Shown here: in pieces, positions 54,787-63,618 of the stretch
Layout of the letters: each line of letters opens with the position of its first letter
Numbering within the stretch: the first letter of the stretch is position 1
Origin: Candidatus Bathyarchaeota archaeon
GTDB lineage: Archaea > Thermoproteota > Bathyarchaeia > 40CM-2-53-6
NCBI GenBank assembly: GCA_005888735.1
Contig: VBBN01000028.1
Span: 1 to 64,000, forward strand
Direction of reading: 5' to 3'
DNA length: 64,000 bases
Made by a program: the position numbers and the translations under genes
Notes under the pieces: generated by a model
What the model saw: the letters and a program-made list of their open reading frames with translations, nothing else
What the model was told of the DNA's origin: nothing
Database searches by the model: none

Positions 54787-55218
54787 CTATTTTCCTTCTA
54801 GGTATTTGCTAACTGTCTCATTTGTGAAAGTGTCAAGGTCCATGTTCAACGCTGCGCCGGGGTAGGCCCAAGTATAATCCTGTATCTCGTCCCGGTCGAT
54901 TTTGACCGGTTGGTCTTTTGCTCTGCAGAGGTAGTCGAGGAAGATGTAGTGTCGTTTCTTCCAGAACTCAGTCGTGTAGATTGCCTCCTGCATCAACAAC
55001 AATCGCTCAACCTCCACGTCCAAGCCCACCTCCTCCTTCACCTCTCTCCTAACAGCCTCCTCTGCTGTCTCTCCAAGCTCAATATGCCCCCCTGGAAGCG
55101 TATACTTGTCAAACCACTTGTGAGACCGGGCCAGGAGAATCTTACCCTCACCGTTCACTATCAACCCGCCAACAGTAGGCTCAGGATAAACCTGAACACG
55201 CGAAGCCTCCGACATCAA
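54787..55218 (-). CDS. Nudix hydrolase
   Basis: The 143-residue protein carries a complete Nudix box GGHIELGETAEEAVRREVKE followed by EVGL, at about residues 42-64, on a typical fold (GGLIVNGEGKILLARSHKWF before it). It should cut a nucleoside diphosphate linked to another group using Mg2+. The substrate is not evident. It is a stand-alone gene. Confidence 0.93.
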   Translation of the reverse strand: MMSEASRVQVYPEPTVGGLIVNGEGKILLARSHKWFDKYTLPGGHIELGETAEEAVRREVKEEVGLDVEVERLLLMQEAIYTTEFWKKRHYIFLDYLCRAKDQPVKIDRDEIQDYTWAYPGAALNMDLDTFTNETVSKYLEGK

Positions 55219-55617
55219 CCGTCCAACTCAGCCAACCTCGTCTGACCATCATGAAATAAGTCTGTCAGATTATTCCTCGGAGGTCCGTTCACCGACTACT
55301 TGCGGATTCGTAATGCGATACTCGGGCCGGGCAAATCCAACAGTTACTATTGACAACAACAGACCCAGCACAGGTGACGGCGTTAAAGACAGAACTCTCT
55401 GCGATACAAGCAGTGCTTGCTACAGCACCTCTCACCGCAAACCTCCCAGCGCTCCCATAACCTGGGAGCAACCCTTCCTTTTTCAATCCCGACAAGTCAG
55501 AGTCTTCTAGAGGCCCGGCTCTGATCCTTCACTACTCAACCAACTCATCCACAACTTGTTCGGATTGAGCGGGATGGGCGTGAAAGCTACGGCTAGTTTG
55601 GCAGAGGCTCCGGGAAC
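55219..55617. other. Gap with no supported gene
   Basis: Nothing convincing was found in about 400 bases. A minus-strand frame ending near 55277 encodes a short hydrophobic peptide (VLGLLLSIVTVGFARPEYRI) that could be a relic or a small membrane peptide. Confidence 0.3.
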
Positions 55618-55965
55618 CTAGATGATTTCAACACTTTCTGCTGTGACGCCCAGCCTGGCAAGTTCGTTTCTCACATGGTCGCAGTGGTCCCCGTGGAGAA
55701 TTATTCGGCCGTTCTCGACATCACCGCTTGTTCCGAGTCTCTCCTTGAGCTTGTGCGCAAGCAGGGGCAGGTCAACGCTGTCCTTGATCAAATCGTGAGG
55801 CTGGATAACAGTCACTAACCTACCAGAGTGGTGGGTCTCGAGTCGGACGACGAAATGGGCTGACTCCCTGTCAAGATGCTTCAGAATGTCTGCGAAATCC
55901 AACTCGTCAGTTTCTTTGGCGGGCCTATCCACCTTGTGTGCTGGACCGTTCTTAGGCTTCGACAA
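55618..55965 (-). CDS. SUI1/aIF1-like protein
   Basis: The 115-residue protein has a disordered start and a SUI1 fold from about residue 30 (FVVRLETHHSGRLVTVIQ, LLAHKLKERLGTSGDVENG, IILHGDHCDHVRNELARLGV). This order of strands and helices and the GDH..(V)...L..LG motif are those of eIF1/SUI1 proteins, which steer start-codon choice on the small ribosomal subunit. It is more divergent than typical aIF1, so a stress-type paralogue is possible. Confidence 0.8.
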   Translation of the reverse strand: MSKPKNGPAHKVDRPAKETDELDFADILKHLDRESAHFVVRLETHHSGRLVTVIQPHDLIKDSVDLPLLAHKLKERLGTSGDVENGRIILHGDHCDHVRNELARLGVTAESVEII

Positions 55966-56043
55966 GCGTGTGGGAATGCTCCATTTCGATTGTAATGGCT
56001 GACAGTCGAGGGCGTGTGGAAAATAAGGTTATACACCCAATAA

Positions 56044-56072
56044 ACCAGCCCGTCGAGCCCGCAAGGGCTGGC
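56044..56072. repeat. Inverted repeat (stem-loop)
   Basis: CCAGCCC and GGGCTGG at 56045-56051 and 56065-56071 can pair across a 13-base loop. It lies just after a TATA-like AAGGTTATACACC and at the beginning of the next open frame, so it could shape the leader of that transcript. Confidence 0.5.
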
Positions 56073-56475
56073 TTACACGACCGGAATACGATACCCTGAA
56101 GGCTTCAGTGATTTCCACGAATTCCTGTGCAACAAGTATGGTGTAGATCGAAGGCGGGTCTTCGTCGAGTACAGTTCAAACCCTCCTCCTCCCCTCCACG
56201 GAAATAGACCCGGATACTATGACGGACTGCTCTCCCAGCGCGAGAAAGACGGCCATCTTGAGTTCCTCATCACAGTCTTCAAAATCGCCCAGGATCCTCT
56301 GCTAACGCTCGGTCATGAGTTTGCTCACCTAGTGGAGGACTTGAAGCTGGACAACTTTGACAAGCATCTCGGTCCCCCGGACGATGCTCGCGAGAAGAAG
56401 TTTGACGACCTAGCCATACAAGATCTCAGCCAATTCCAGGCCCAAAGAAGGCAAAAGAAGAGAAGTCAAGGTTAG
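56068..56475 (+). CDS. Small HExxH metalloprotease-like protein
   Basis: A frame of about 135 residues reads GIRYPEGFSDFHEFLC, SSNPPPPLHGNRPGYYDGLL, DPLLTLGHEFAHLVEDLK, then a helical acidic tail. HEFAH is a zinc-protease motif, and the aromatic GYYD before it recalls relatives of minimal archaeal gluzincins. No ATG, GTG or TTG occurs between the TAA near 56042 and the homologous part; CTG at 56068 or a lost start are the options. The stop is nine bases before the TTG of the nucleotidyltransferase, so the two are co-transcribed. Confidence 0.6.
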   Translation: MAYTTGIRYPEGFSDFHEFLCNKYGVDRRRVFVEYSSNPPPPLHGNRPGYYDGLLSQREKDGHLEFLITVFKIAQDPLLTLGHEFAHLVEDLKLDNFDKHLGPPDDAREKKFDDLAIQDLSQFQAQRRQKKRSQG

Positions 56476-56483
56476 GATGAACC

Positions 56484-57290
56484 TTGGTCTCCCCGGAAAA
56501 TCTGACTCCAAGTGAGTTGAAGAAATCCTTCGATGAGGCCGCCAACCGCGCTGCTACGTTTGTGAGGCGAGAATATCCCAATCTGGTCGGCGTTCTCGTT
56601 CATGGCAGTGTTGCCAGGGGAGAACCGGGGCCCTTCAGCGACATTGACCTGGTGGTTGTGACGGGTCGGGGAAAGAGACCCTCGCCGTTCTCATACTCTG
56701 ACGGAGGCATCTATGTTGGAGTGGGTTTCCTCCGCGTTGCGGACCTTGAGAAGGAGTTCAGCGATCCCAAAGCATTCTTCTGGGCCCGTGGAAGCGCCCA
56801 GGCAACAAAAGTGCTCTATGACCCTAAAAATATTCTGAAGAGGATTCTACTACGCTGGAAACGGGCGAAGCCCTCCCAGCAAATCCTACAGACAACTATC
56901 TGGGACACGTACCACAACATCATCGAATACTCCGGAAAGCTGAAGAACGGCTGGCGCAACCGAGACGAGTATCTGACGAGATACGCGGCCCGAGTAATCG
57001 CCCAGTTTGCCCAGAGAGCCATTATCGCGCTGAACGATGTCTCGATTATCAGCGAGAACTACATTTGGCATCAAGTCTTGAAGGCAAAGAAGAAACCAAA
57101 GCATCTAAAAACAGACTATCCCATCGCCCTCGGAATAAGAGGGACACGAGAAACACCGAAGGTCTACAGCTCAGCCTTGAGGCTTTGCAGAGAAACCATG
57201 AGTCTGGTCAAGAATGAATATGGTGAGAAGGCCAAACATAGACGATTTAGGGAGCTGCTCGCGGAACCGATGGTCAAACGCGGATTGTAA
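56484..57290 (+). CDS. Nucleotidyltransferase-domain protein
   Basis: This 268-residue protein from TTG 56484 has the classical Pol-beta nucleotidyltransferase motif GVLVHGSVARGEPGPFSDID at about 36-55 with the two metal Asp residues in SDIDLVVV. The rest is helical (YHNIIEYSGKLKNGWRNRDE, VIAQFAQRAIIALNDVSII), as in HEPN-fused or MNT-like enzymes. It may transfer a nucleotide to RNA, protein or a small molecule. It follows the HExxH gene closely. It is not a paralogue of the one at 7592 beyond the fold. Confidence 0.8.
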   Translation: MVSPENLTPSELKKSFDEAANRAATFVRREYPNLVGVLVHGSVARGEPGPFSDIDLVVVTGRGKRPSPFSYSDGGIYVGVGFLRVADLEKEFSDPKAFFWARGSAQATKVLYDPKNILKRILLRWKRAKPSQQILQTTIWDTYHNIIEYSGKLKNGWRNRDEYLTRYAARVIAQFAQRAIIALNDVSIISENYIWHQVLKAKKKPKHLKTDYPIALGIRGTRETPKVYSSALRLCRETMSLVKNEYGEKAKHRRFRELLAEPMVKRGL

Positions 57291-57359
57291 ATCCGAGAAA
57301 GAAACGTACCGCTCAAAGTCTCCCGAGCAGGGAGAGGGCGTATTTTCTGAAAGTGTTGT

Positions 57360-58487
57360 CTACCGGAAGACTTGCATGCCCCACTCGATGGCGGCTATTG
57401 CCACGTCGTTTATGCTGACCTGGCCGTCGCCGTTGAGGTCCGTGTCGCTGTTCCAGTTTGCATTGTTAGATGTGGAGCCGAAACTGAAGGCAATGGTCGC
57501 TACGTCAAGGATGTTGACTATTGGCTGGTCGGCGATGTCAGGGTCTTTCGATAGGATGCAGCTAGTGTCTGAGGTGCCGGTGTTAACCATGCAACCCAGG
57601 CCCAGCCTGTAGAGGGTCGCAGCGGACACTAGTAGGAATCCCGGTGGATTTCCCGAGGAGTATGCGATCGTAACGTTAAAGGTTCTTGAGAAGACCTCTT
57701 GTCCCGTTGTTGCGTTTACTACGCTGACTGAGATTGTGGCGGTTATTGTTTGGCTGGTGGAGTTGACCGCAACTGACCCGGTTGCTGTGACGTTGAGGCC
57801 GTGGAACGTGCTAGTGAAGATGAAATTGGGCACGCGGACGGTCTTGGAGGCTTGTGGGCTTCCGTTCGTTGTGATTAGCGACAATTGGACTCTGTAGATT
57901 CCAGGGAGCCTGTACGTGTGCTGGACGACTCTTCCAGTTGCGTTTGCTCCATCGCCGAAGGTCCAGAAGTAGTCTTTAATCGGGTTTTGCGGGTCGTAGC
58001 TCTTGCTCTCTGTCGCGTTGAACGCGAAGGCAAACGGTCCTGGGAGAACGATCTTGGAGGGCTGGATGGCGAAGGTTGGGAGGGCCTGGAACATGACTAG
58101 CTGGCTAACGGTGTCCGAGCGGCCTCGGCTGTCGTAGATTGTGAGGGTAACCTGCCATTGGCCAGGCTGTGCGGGGTAGACGTGGCTGATTGTCGGATCT
58201 GTTGTTTTGGCGAGTGGGCTTCCGTCGCCAAAGTTCCACGTGTAGACAATGATGTGGCTGAAGGGGCTGGCACTGTAGCTGGCGTTGAAGAAGATGGCGT
58301 CGCCTACAACCGCGCAGACCACGCAGGGAATGTAAGTGAACGCAGCTACCGGTCCGAAACGGATTGGCAGGGAGGACCCGTCAGAAGGGGTTGTGTTGAG
58401 CGAGTTCGATTGTTGACTAGGCGCATTTACCGTGGTTGATGCTGATAGTAGGAGCACGATTGCGAGCGCAACCGTTCCTGGTCTCAT
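57360..58487 (-). CDS. Secreted PKD-domain protein with C-terminal dockerin-like repeats
   Basis: From ATG 58487 there are 375 residues with a signal peptide (MRPGTVALAIVLLLSAST). Two PKD domains (YTWNFGDGSPLAKT at about 75, DYFWTFGDGANATG at about 175) precede a beta-domain. The last 55 residues hold two dockerin type I-like repeats: VNILDVATIAFSFGS and NGDGQVSINDVAIAAIEW, with Ca2+-binding Asp/Asn. Dockerins bind cohesin domains, and a cohesin-like ORF lies 2.5 kb away. It is a good secreted-complex candidate. Confidence 0.85.
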   Translation of the reverse strand: MRPGTVALAIVLLLSASTTVNAPSQQSNSLNTTPSDGSSLPIRFGPVAAFTYIPCVVCAVVGDAIFFNASYSASPFSHIIVYTWNFGDGSPLAKTTDPTISHVYPAQPGQWQVTLTIYDSRGRSDTVSQLVMFQALPTFAIQPSKIVLPGPFAFAFNATESKSYDPQNPIKDYFWTFGDGANATGRVVQHTYRLPGIYRVQLSLITTNGSPQASKTVRVPNFIFTSTFHGLNVTATGSVAVNSTSQTITATISVSVVNATTGQEVFSRTFNVTIAYSSGNPPGFLLVSAATLYRLGLGCMVNTGTSDTSCILSKDPDIADQPIVNILDVATIAFSFGSTSNNANWNSDTDLNGDGQVSINDVAIAAIEWGMQVFR

Positions 58488-58671
58488 TATCTGTCCCTTT
58501 CCACCTTTGTCTTCGCATATTTTTGTTTTTCGCCTACACCTATCTCTAGGTAACTCAGGGTTACAGTAAGAGCCAGCGAGTGGGTGCACATTGCGAAGGG
58601 ATCATTTGACCTCTTGCGTAGAGGTTCCGATGTTTTCGCGATCCATATAAACACAATAGTCCTCTTGGACA

Positions 58672-59856
58672 CTATGCTTCCTTGGCAGACCTTGTTTGAT
58701 CGCCTCGCAGGAAAAATAGAGGAATGAGCAAGAGAAAGCACAACGCACTGCCCCCCAGCCAGGCCGCAGAGTAATCGAATGATTTTGCAAGATACGAGAA
58801 AATCAACGGAGGCCAGAAGGCCCCGGTCAGGGAGATGCTGTTCACCCAAGCCACCGCAAGGCCCTCATACTCTCTCCCAACTCTGCAAAGATCCTTAGCG
58901 GCGGCGAAAGCGATCGTGTAGGCTGGTCCAACCACAATTCCCCCCAACACTGCACCCAAGGCTGCGGCAAACGGGTTCGGAGCGGCACAAATGACGAGTG
59001 CCACAACCATTCCGAGGCCCGACATGATCAGAAGTCGCCTCGGCTTCCTCGAACGATCATAGACTCTTCCTCCCCAGAGAGAGGTGTAGATTGGAAATAC
59101 GACAATCATAGCAGCGACAAGACCCGCAATCGCAGCGGTCTCTCCAAGACTTGCTTGAAGGTAGAAGGCCATGAAGCTTGAGATCAAGACGCTGCCAAGG
59201 TTCGAACCCAGACACCCGAGCCCTATCAGGATCAGGTTTCTCTCCCGCAAAATCCTGCCGAGCTGGCCAGCGTCAAACCTGAACCGTACATTTTCCCCAT
59301 CCCTGGGAACGAGAGCAACTACCAACAGTCCCGTAAACACTCCGAGACCTCCGCTTAGCGCTAGACTAGGCCTCCAGCCCATGACCGAGGCGAGCAGAAT
59401 CCACCCGAAGAGTCCGAAGAGACCTCCCACGTCGAAAGCGGAATTGATGAGTCCGACCCCGGTGCCCGATTTTCCTCCGAGAAACCGGGTCGCAAGCACC
59501 ACCGACGGCGCGAACACAAGCGCCATCCCAGCACCCACGACAAAACGTAGGATTGCAGCCTGAACAATAGCAGTCGCCACTGATGTCCCCAGCACGGCAG
59601 AGGACGAGACCAATATGCCTAGCACAACAGTTCTCTTCGGGCCCCACTTAGCAGCGAGTATTCCGCCCGGCACCTGCATCGTTCCCACGCCCAGGTAGAA
59701 GCTGGAGGCCAGAGTCCCCAGCCCTGAGACTCCGCTGTTCAGGTCAGCACTCATCAGATAGAAGATTGCACCAATATTCAACCAGTTTATGGCGTAGACG
59801 ATTCGAGACGCGACCAGTGAGACGACCGCGCGCTGTTCAGAGAGTCGAGTCGACAA
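58672..59856 (-). CDS. Major facilitator superfamily transporter
   Basis: The 394-residue protein has about twelve membrane helices. MFS signs are the N-terminal GGILAAKWGPKRTVVLG loop (motif A) between helices 2 and 3 and a related GGRVYDRSRKPRRLL between helices 8 and 9. It is a drug- or anion-like proton antiporter or a metabolite uptake protein. The substrate cannot be told. It is transcribed alone. Confidence 0.9.
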   Translation of the reverse strand: MSTRLSEQRAVVSLVASRIVYAINWLNIGAIFYLMSADLNSGVSGLGTLASSFYLGVGTMQVPGGILAAKWGPKRTVVLGILVSSSAVLGTSVATAIVQAAILRFVVGAGMALVFAPSVVLATRFLGGKSGTGVGLINSAFDVGGLFGLFGWILLASVMGWRPSLALSGGLGVFTGLLVVALVPRDGENVRFRFDAGQLGRILRERNLILIGLGCLGSNLGSVLISSFMAFYLQASLGETAAIAGLVAAMIVVFPIYTSLWGGRVYDRSRKPRRLLIMSGLGMVVALVICAAPNPFAAALGAVLGGIVVGPAYTIAFAAAKDLCRVGREYEGLAVAWVNSISLTGAFWPPLIFSYLAKSFDYSAAWLGGSALCFLLLIPLFFLRGDQTRSAKEA

Positions 59857-60008
59857 GTGATGAGCGTCGAAACGCTTCGCCAGTCTTGGAAATAATTATT
59901 CGTACTTGATTCTCGATGACTGCCTGATGGGGCCACAGTTGCCGTTCTGGAATTCCCTTATACTTGGGATACGTGCGCCGACTTGCCTAGGAAACAGACG
60001 GTCACGCG

Positions 60009-60920
60009 TTGCAGGATGAAACACGAGGGTTCAAGGAAGGCGAACGGATCGCCAAACTCTCCGTCTGGACCCTCCTAGCCCTAGGCTTCATTGAGATAGC
60101 GTTCAGCCAGATAAGCGGCAGCATAGCACTTCTAGCAGACGGCATCGACAGTATCGGCGACGCCACCGTCAGCTTCTTCGTCTGGACCGGGCTCCGATTC
60201 GTCCGACGCAAGCCCAGCCGCCGCTTCCAGTTCGGCTACTACAAAGTCGAAAGCTTCACAGCGCTCATCACGGCAGTAGTCCTCATACCCATCTCAGCCT
60301 ACATCATCCTGCGATCCTACCGGGCATTCCAAAACCCGACCCCTATCCAGTTGCCCGTCCCCGCCCTCATCGTACTACTCACCGCCGGCTTAGGAAGTCT
60401 CTACAGAGCAGTGCAGATGCGCCGGGTCGCAAACAAGTACAACCTCCTGTCCCTCAAACTGGATGCAAAAAACTCGATCAAAGACGCCACCTCCAGCTTC
60501 GTAGCCTTCGCCAGCGTTCTTTTGTCAGGCTTCGGAATACACCACGCAGACTCCATCGGAGCATTACTAATCGCAGTCTACATCCTAACCGTCGCCTATG
60601 TCGCCATAAGAGAATCAAGCCTAGTGCTCTTGGACGAATTCCACGAACCAGACCTCTCCAAACAGATTGAATCTCTCATCAGGTCCCATGCTGACGTTAA
60701 AGGAATCAGGGACCTACGCCTCCGAAGAACGGGACCCTTCATAGTAGGAACGTTAGAGGTTGAAGTGGATGGAGCCATCAGCCTCAACCAAGCCCACGAG
60801 GTCACCACGGAACTAGAGCGCTCGGTCAAGGCAAAAATCGCTGGCCTCAGGCGGCTTGTCGTCACACCAGTTCCCGTGGTGGATCCTCACGAGCACCCTC
60901 ACGAACACTACACAACCTAG
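60009..60920 (+). CDS. Cation diffusion facilitator (CDF) metal transporter
   Basis: The 303-residue protein starts at TTG. About six membrane helices include ALLADGIDSIGDA, the HxxxD-type site with Asp residues on helix 2, and ADSIGALLIAVYIL on helix 5. A C-terminal cytosolic CDF domain (about 210-290) ends in a His-rich tail HEHPHEHY, which could bind Zn or Mn. It exports divalent metal ions in exchange for protons. A single gene unit. Confidence 0.93.
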   Translation: MQDETRGFKEGERIAKLSVWTLLALGFIEIAFSQISGSIALLADGIDSIGDATVSFFVWTGLRFVRRKPSRRFQFGYYKVESFTALITAVVLIPISAYIILRSYRAFQNPTPIQLPVPALIVLLTAGLGSLYRAVQMRRVANKYNLLSLKLDAKNSIKDATSSFVAFASVLLSGFGIHHADSIGALLIAVYILTVAYVAIRESSLVLLDEFHEPDLSKQIESLIRSHADVKGIRDLRLRRTGPFIVGTLEVEVDGAISLNQAHEVTTELERSVKAKIAGLRRLVVTPVPVVDPHEHPHEHYTT

Positions 60921-60995
60921 TTGGCTCCCCTTGATTCTCTTCTCGAGAGGTCTGTGGCATTTTATTAGGGTGATGCGTTTCGCTAAGATAATGAA

Positions 60996-61405
60996 ATGGT
61001 TTTTTCAAACCGTCGTATCGGTCTGAAAGCCTGTCTCGCCCTATTACTAGCCGTACTTTCACCGTTATTCCTTCCGATTCCTGTGCACGCATTCTCCAAT
61101 ATTCTCACAGCAGACCCTAACCCGACTAGTGCCCCCGTCAACTCCACCATCACCATTAGCGTCTCAGTCCAGGATTTCCAGCCGTTCAACGGGGTTTCTA
61201 TCTCGCTGCAATACGACAGCATCCCAGGCATCCTCAATGCTGTTAGCGCAGACTTCGAAAACTCAATTATGCTAGCAGGGAGCTTCCCTCCACTTGTTCT
61301 AGTGAACTGTGTAAACGGCTCGAGCGGGCCTTGCTCCACGGGCCAGGCACATACTATGTAATCATGACAGGGGTCATAACCGGTGCTCCAGCACCCGAGT
61401 TCTAA
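60996..61405 (+). pseudogene. Cohesin-like secreted protein, frameshifted and short
   Basis: The ATG at 60996 gives a signal peptide (to about 32) and the first half of a cohesin-like domain: TADPNPTSAPVNSTITISVS, QDFQPFNGVSISLQYDS. After HTM a TAA at 61359 stops the frame. One base out, the DNA continues as YVIMTGVITGAPAPEF before a stop at 61403, the type of strand expected in the family (relatives read H..Y.IMTG). Even so the domain is shorter than normal. It could be an active short form or a relic. Confidence 0.6.
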
Positions 61406-61511
61406 GGGTTCGCTCAATTAGTACTGACGTAGGACATCTAGGGCTTCCGTCTCTTGGCCTTCCTCGGCACACTCCGGGATTCGCAACCCATACTTATGGA
61501 AACACGCCTAG

Positions 61512-62330
61512 TCACTCCTCAGCCCTCCCGTGACCTTGCGTTTCCAACAATCTCTCGATTCTCTCCTTTTCGCTAGGTCGGTTCACGCGGACATGTCGGT
61601 GCTTATCCTTCTCTCGCGAGTCCAATGTAGTCTCTGCCTTCTGTAGCGCCTGGATTAGCTTGTCCCTGCCAACCAGTTCCGCCGCCATCTTATCCGCCAC
61701 CAGCCTCGCTCTCCCGTCTCCTGGCAGCGAGAGCCGAGCCACAGTAACTATGGCCGCGAAGGAGATTCCAAGGAAAAGCGCTAGCAATCCAAGCTCCCCA
61801 GCATCTCCGTACTTGGTCAAGACGGGAAAGAGAAGAAGAGAGAGCAGAACTCCAAGAGAACCGAAACCAGATACCACCGGCAAGACGATGCGGAGAACAA
61901 ATCTCCGGTGTCCTTTCTTTATCGCAACAAACTTGTATGCGAGCTCGGGCGCAATCAGTGCCTTCCACTCGTCAGCGTCCAACACTCCCTGAGCTTTCTT
62001 CTCAAGAATGACTAAGCTAGGCTCGAAAGAGCAAGAATCCGCAAGCACAACGTCGAGGCTTACCTCGCCCTTGAAGGTTACCCGGTTCGTCCATTCCACC
62101 CTGTAAGGATTGTAAACGGTGGCTGGAATCCTCAGCTGGACGCAAAGCTGCCTGGTCGATTCTACAATCCGCCTGTCATACTCGTCCAGTTCGACTTTGC
62201 CCTGGCTCGCTCTCTCCTTCGCCTCCTCAAACCGCCTTCTGGCCCAGCCGGAAAGCTGGAAAACCGGACCTAGAGGTTTGTCCACCAATACTACTTTTCG
62301 GAACTTGAGCTCGCCCACGTCTCCCTTCAC
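61512..62330 (-). CDS. M48-like membrane protein with lost zinc site
   Basis: The 272-residue protein follows the plan of M48 (HtpX-like) peptidases: a cytosolic part, the segment ADEWKALIAPELAYKFV at about 118, two membrane helices at about 146-192 and then RARLVADKMAAELVGRDKL. In active enzymes these read HExxH and ExxAD; here both His of HELAH are Pro and Tyr and the third ligand Glu is Arg. No metal could be held. The start overlaps the stop of the next upstream gene by four bases. Confidence 0.7.
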   Translation of the reverse strand: MKGDVGELKFRKVVLVDKPLGPVFQLSGWARRRFEEAKERASQGKVELDEYDRRIVESTRQLCVQLRIPATVYNPYRVEWTNRVTFKGEVSLDVVLADSCSFEPSLVILEKKAQGVLDADEWKALIAPELAYKFVAIKKGHRRFVLRIVLPVVSGFGSLGVLLSLLLFPVLTKYGDAGELGLLALFLGISFAAIVTVARLSLPGDGRARLVADKMAAELVGRDKLIQALQKAETTLDSREKDKHRHVRVNRPSEKERIERLLETQGHGRAEE

Positions 62331-63349
62331 TCGAACTCGACGTGTCCTACGTAGAGTATGATTCCGAAGGCAAGGATTGTTGCTAAGATGTCAGCGTTTG
62401 CGGCTTTGTTCGGAGTTAGGTCGGGAGAGAGAATGAAGTAGCCTAGGATGCCCGAGGCGATTGCGAGAAAGCCGTAAACCGCGTCCACGTAGCTCCACAT
62501 CTTATTCATCTCATATTGCCTTGAGATAGCGCGCGTTAGCCCAAAGTCGAGAACTCGCTTCTCCAGAGTGATAGCTCTGTCACTGGCTGCTCTGAGGAAT
62601 AATTGGTAGTCTTTCTCGGTCAGCCTCAAAGCAACTATCAGAACGAGAGTGGCCATCATGACCGCAAACTTTGCTCTGTGAGGCACCGGAGGACTAGTTC
62701 CTCCCAAGAGGGCTTGCGCCGTAAGGAGACCAGCAACGAAGGTTACCCCGTACTTCCTCACATCGTGTTGGCGGTCGTCGAACTTCTCAAGGACCTCTCT
62801 AGCAGCCTTCCATTCGTCCAAGGCAGTAGCCGGTGCGGCAACAGTTCCTCCGTCGGGTACTGTGCCCGCCATGCGGGGAATTGGAAGGTCCGGCCTGGGG
62901 TCTCTCATCTTCATTCCAGTGATTGCGAGTGTGACGCCGACGACAGCTACCACAATTCCGGCCATCTGAGCTGTGGGGGATGATACTTGGGGGACGCCGA
63001 CGACAATCACCATGAGTCCAACTGACAAGACTACTACTCCCAAGGCGAGTTTCTCGACAAGCTCAGAAAAGCTTCTGGCAGGCTTCCTCGAGGATTGGCT
63101 GCCAATTATGAGAAGAATCCCTACGAGGACTAGGATGGAGGCGGCGTCTCTGATCCCGGAAGTCTGGGTCTGAGGGATGCCGTAGGCATAAAGGGCAAAT
63201 CCAATCGAGATGACGACTACTCCCAAGGCCACTCGCCTAGCCCAGTCAGACAGTTTTCCCCAGTGGCGTGAGAGTTTTTCCCAGATAGATGGCGGCTTCG
63301 GGTCCGTAGTCAATGTTGCAAATCTATTCCTATTTTCTAGGAAATTCAT
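62327..63349 (-). CDS. Polytopic membrane protein coupled to the M48-like gene
   Basis: The 340-residue protein has two internally similar membrane halves: ARRVALGVVVISIGFALYA and VEKLALGVVVLSVGLMVIVV, each followed by another hydrophobic helix, then a cytosolic segment (about 165-215) and four more helices. The tail ends LYVGHVEFE. Its stop overlaps the M48-like start by four bases, so the two form an operon. No family recognised. The similarity of the two halves suggests an internal duplication. Confidence 0.7.
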   Translation of the reverse strand: MNFLENRNRFATLTTDPKPPSIWEKLSRHWGKLSDWARRVALGVVVISIGFALYAYGIPQTQTSGIRDAASILVLVGILLIIGSQSSRKPARSFSELVEKLALGVVVLSVGLMVIVVGVPQVSSPTAQMAGIVVAVVGVTLAITGMKMRDPRPDLPIPRMAGTVPDGGTVAAPATALDEWKAAREVLEKFDDRQHDVRKYGVTFVAGLLTAQALLGGTSPPVPHRAKFAVMMATLVLIVALRLTEKDYQLFLRAASDRAITLEKRVLDFGLTRAISRQYEMNKMWSYVDAVYGFLAIASGILGYFILSPDLTPNKAANADILATILAFGIILYVGHVEFE

Positions 63350-63618
63350 TTAGCCTTTGGGGAGAACCGCTTCCCTCAGCACGACTGCTTTGTCGCCTCC
63401 AAGTTCTGAGTTGTCAATTGCCTTTCAGTCTAGAACATTCGACCACACCAGTCTTGCCTCACTATCCCTTAGACTACCCGGAGCGGAATTGCACCGTTCA
63501 GCGCAGAAGGTCCGCTCTTTCACGAACAACTTCCGGTCCTCGGCAGCATGAAAAACACTGGCAGTGGTTCTGTTCGGCTAAAATAACTGGTCACTATCCC
63601 TTAAAGGGGGCATCACCG
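63350..63618. other. Gap before the partial membrane protein
   Basis: No gene seen in 269 bases. A T/A-rich run near 63580 (AAAATAACTGG) and CCCTTAAAGGGGGC at about 63599-63612 may be promoter elements of the gene that follows. Confidence 0.35.
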
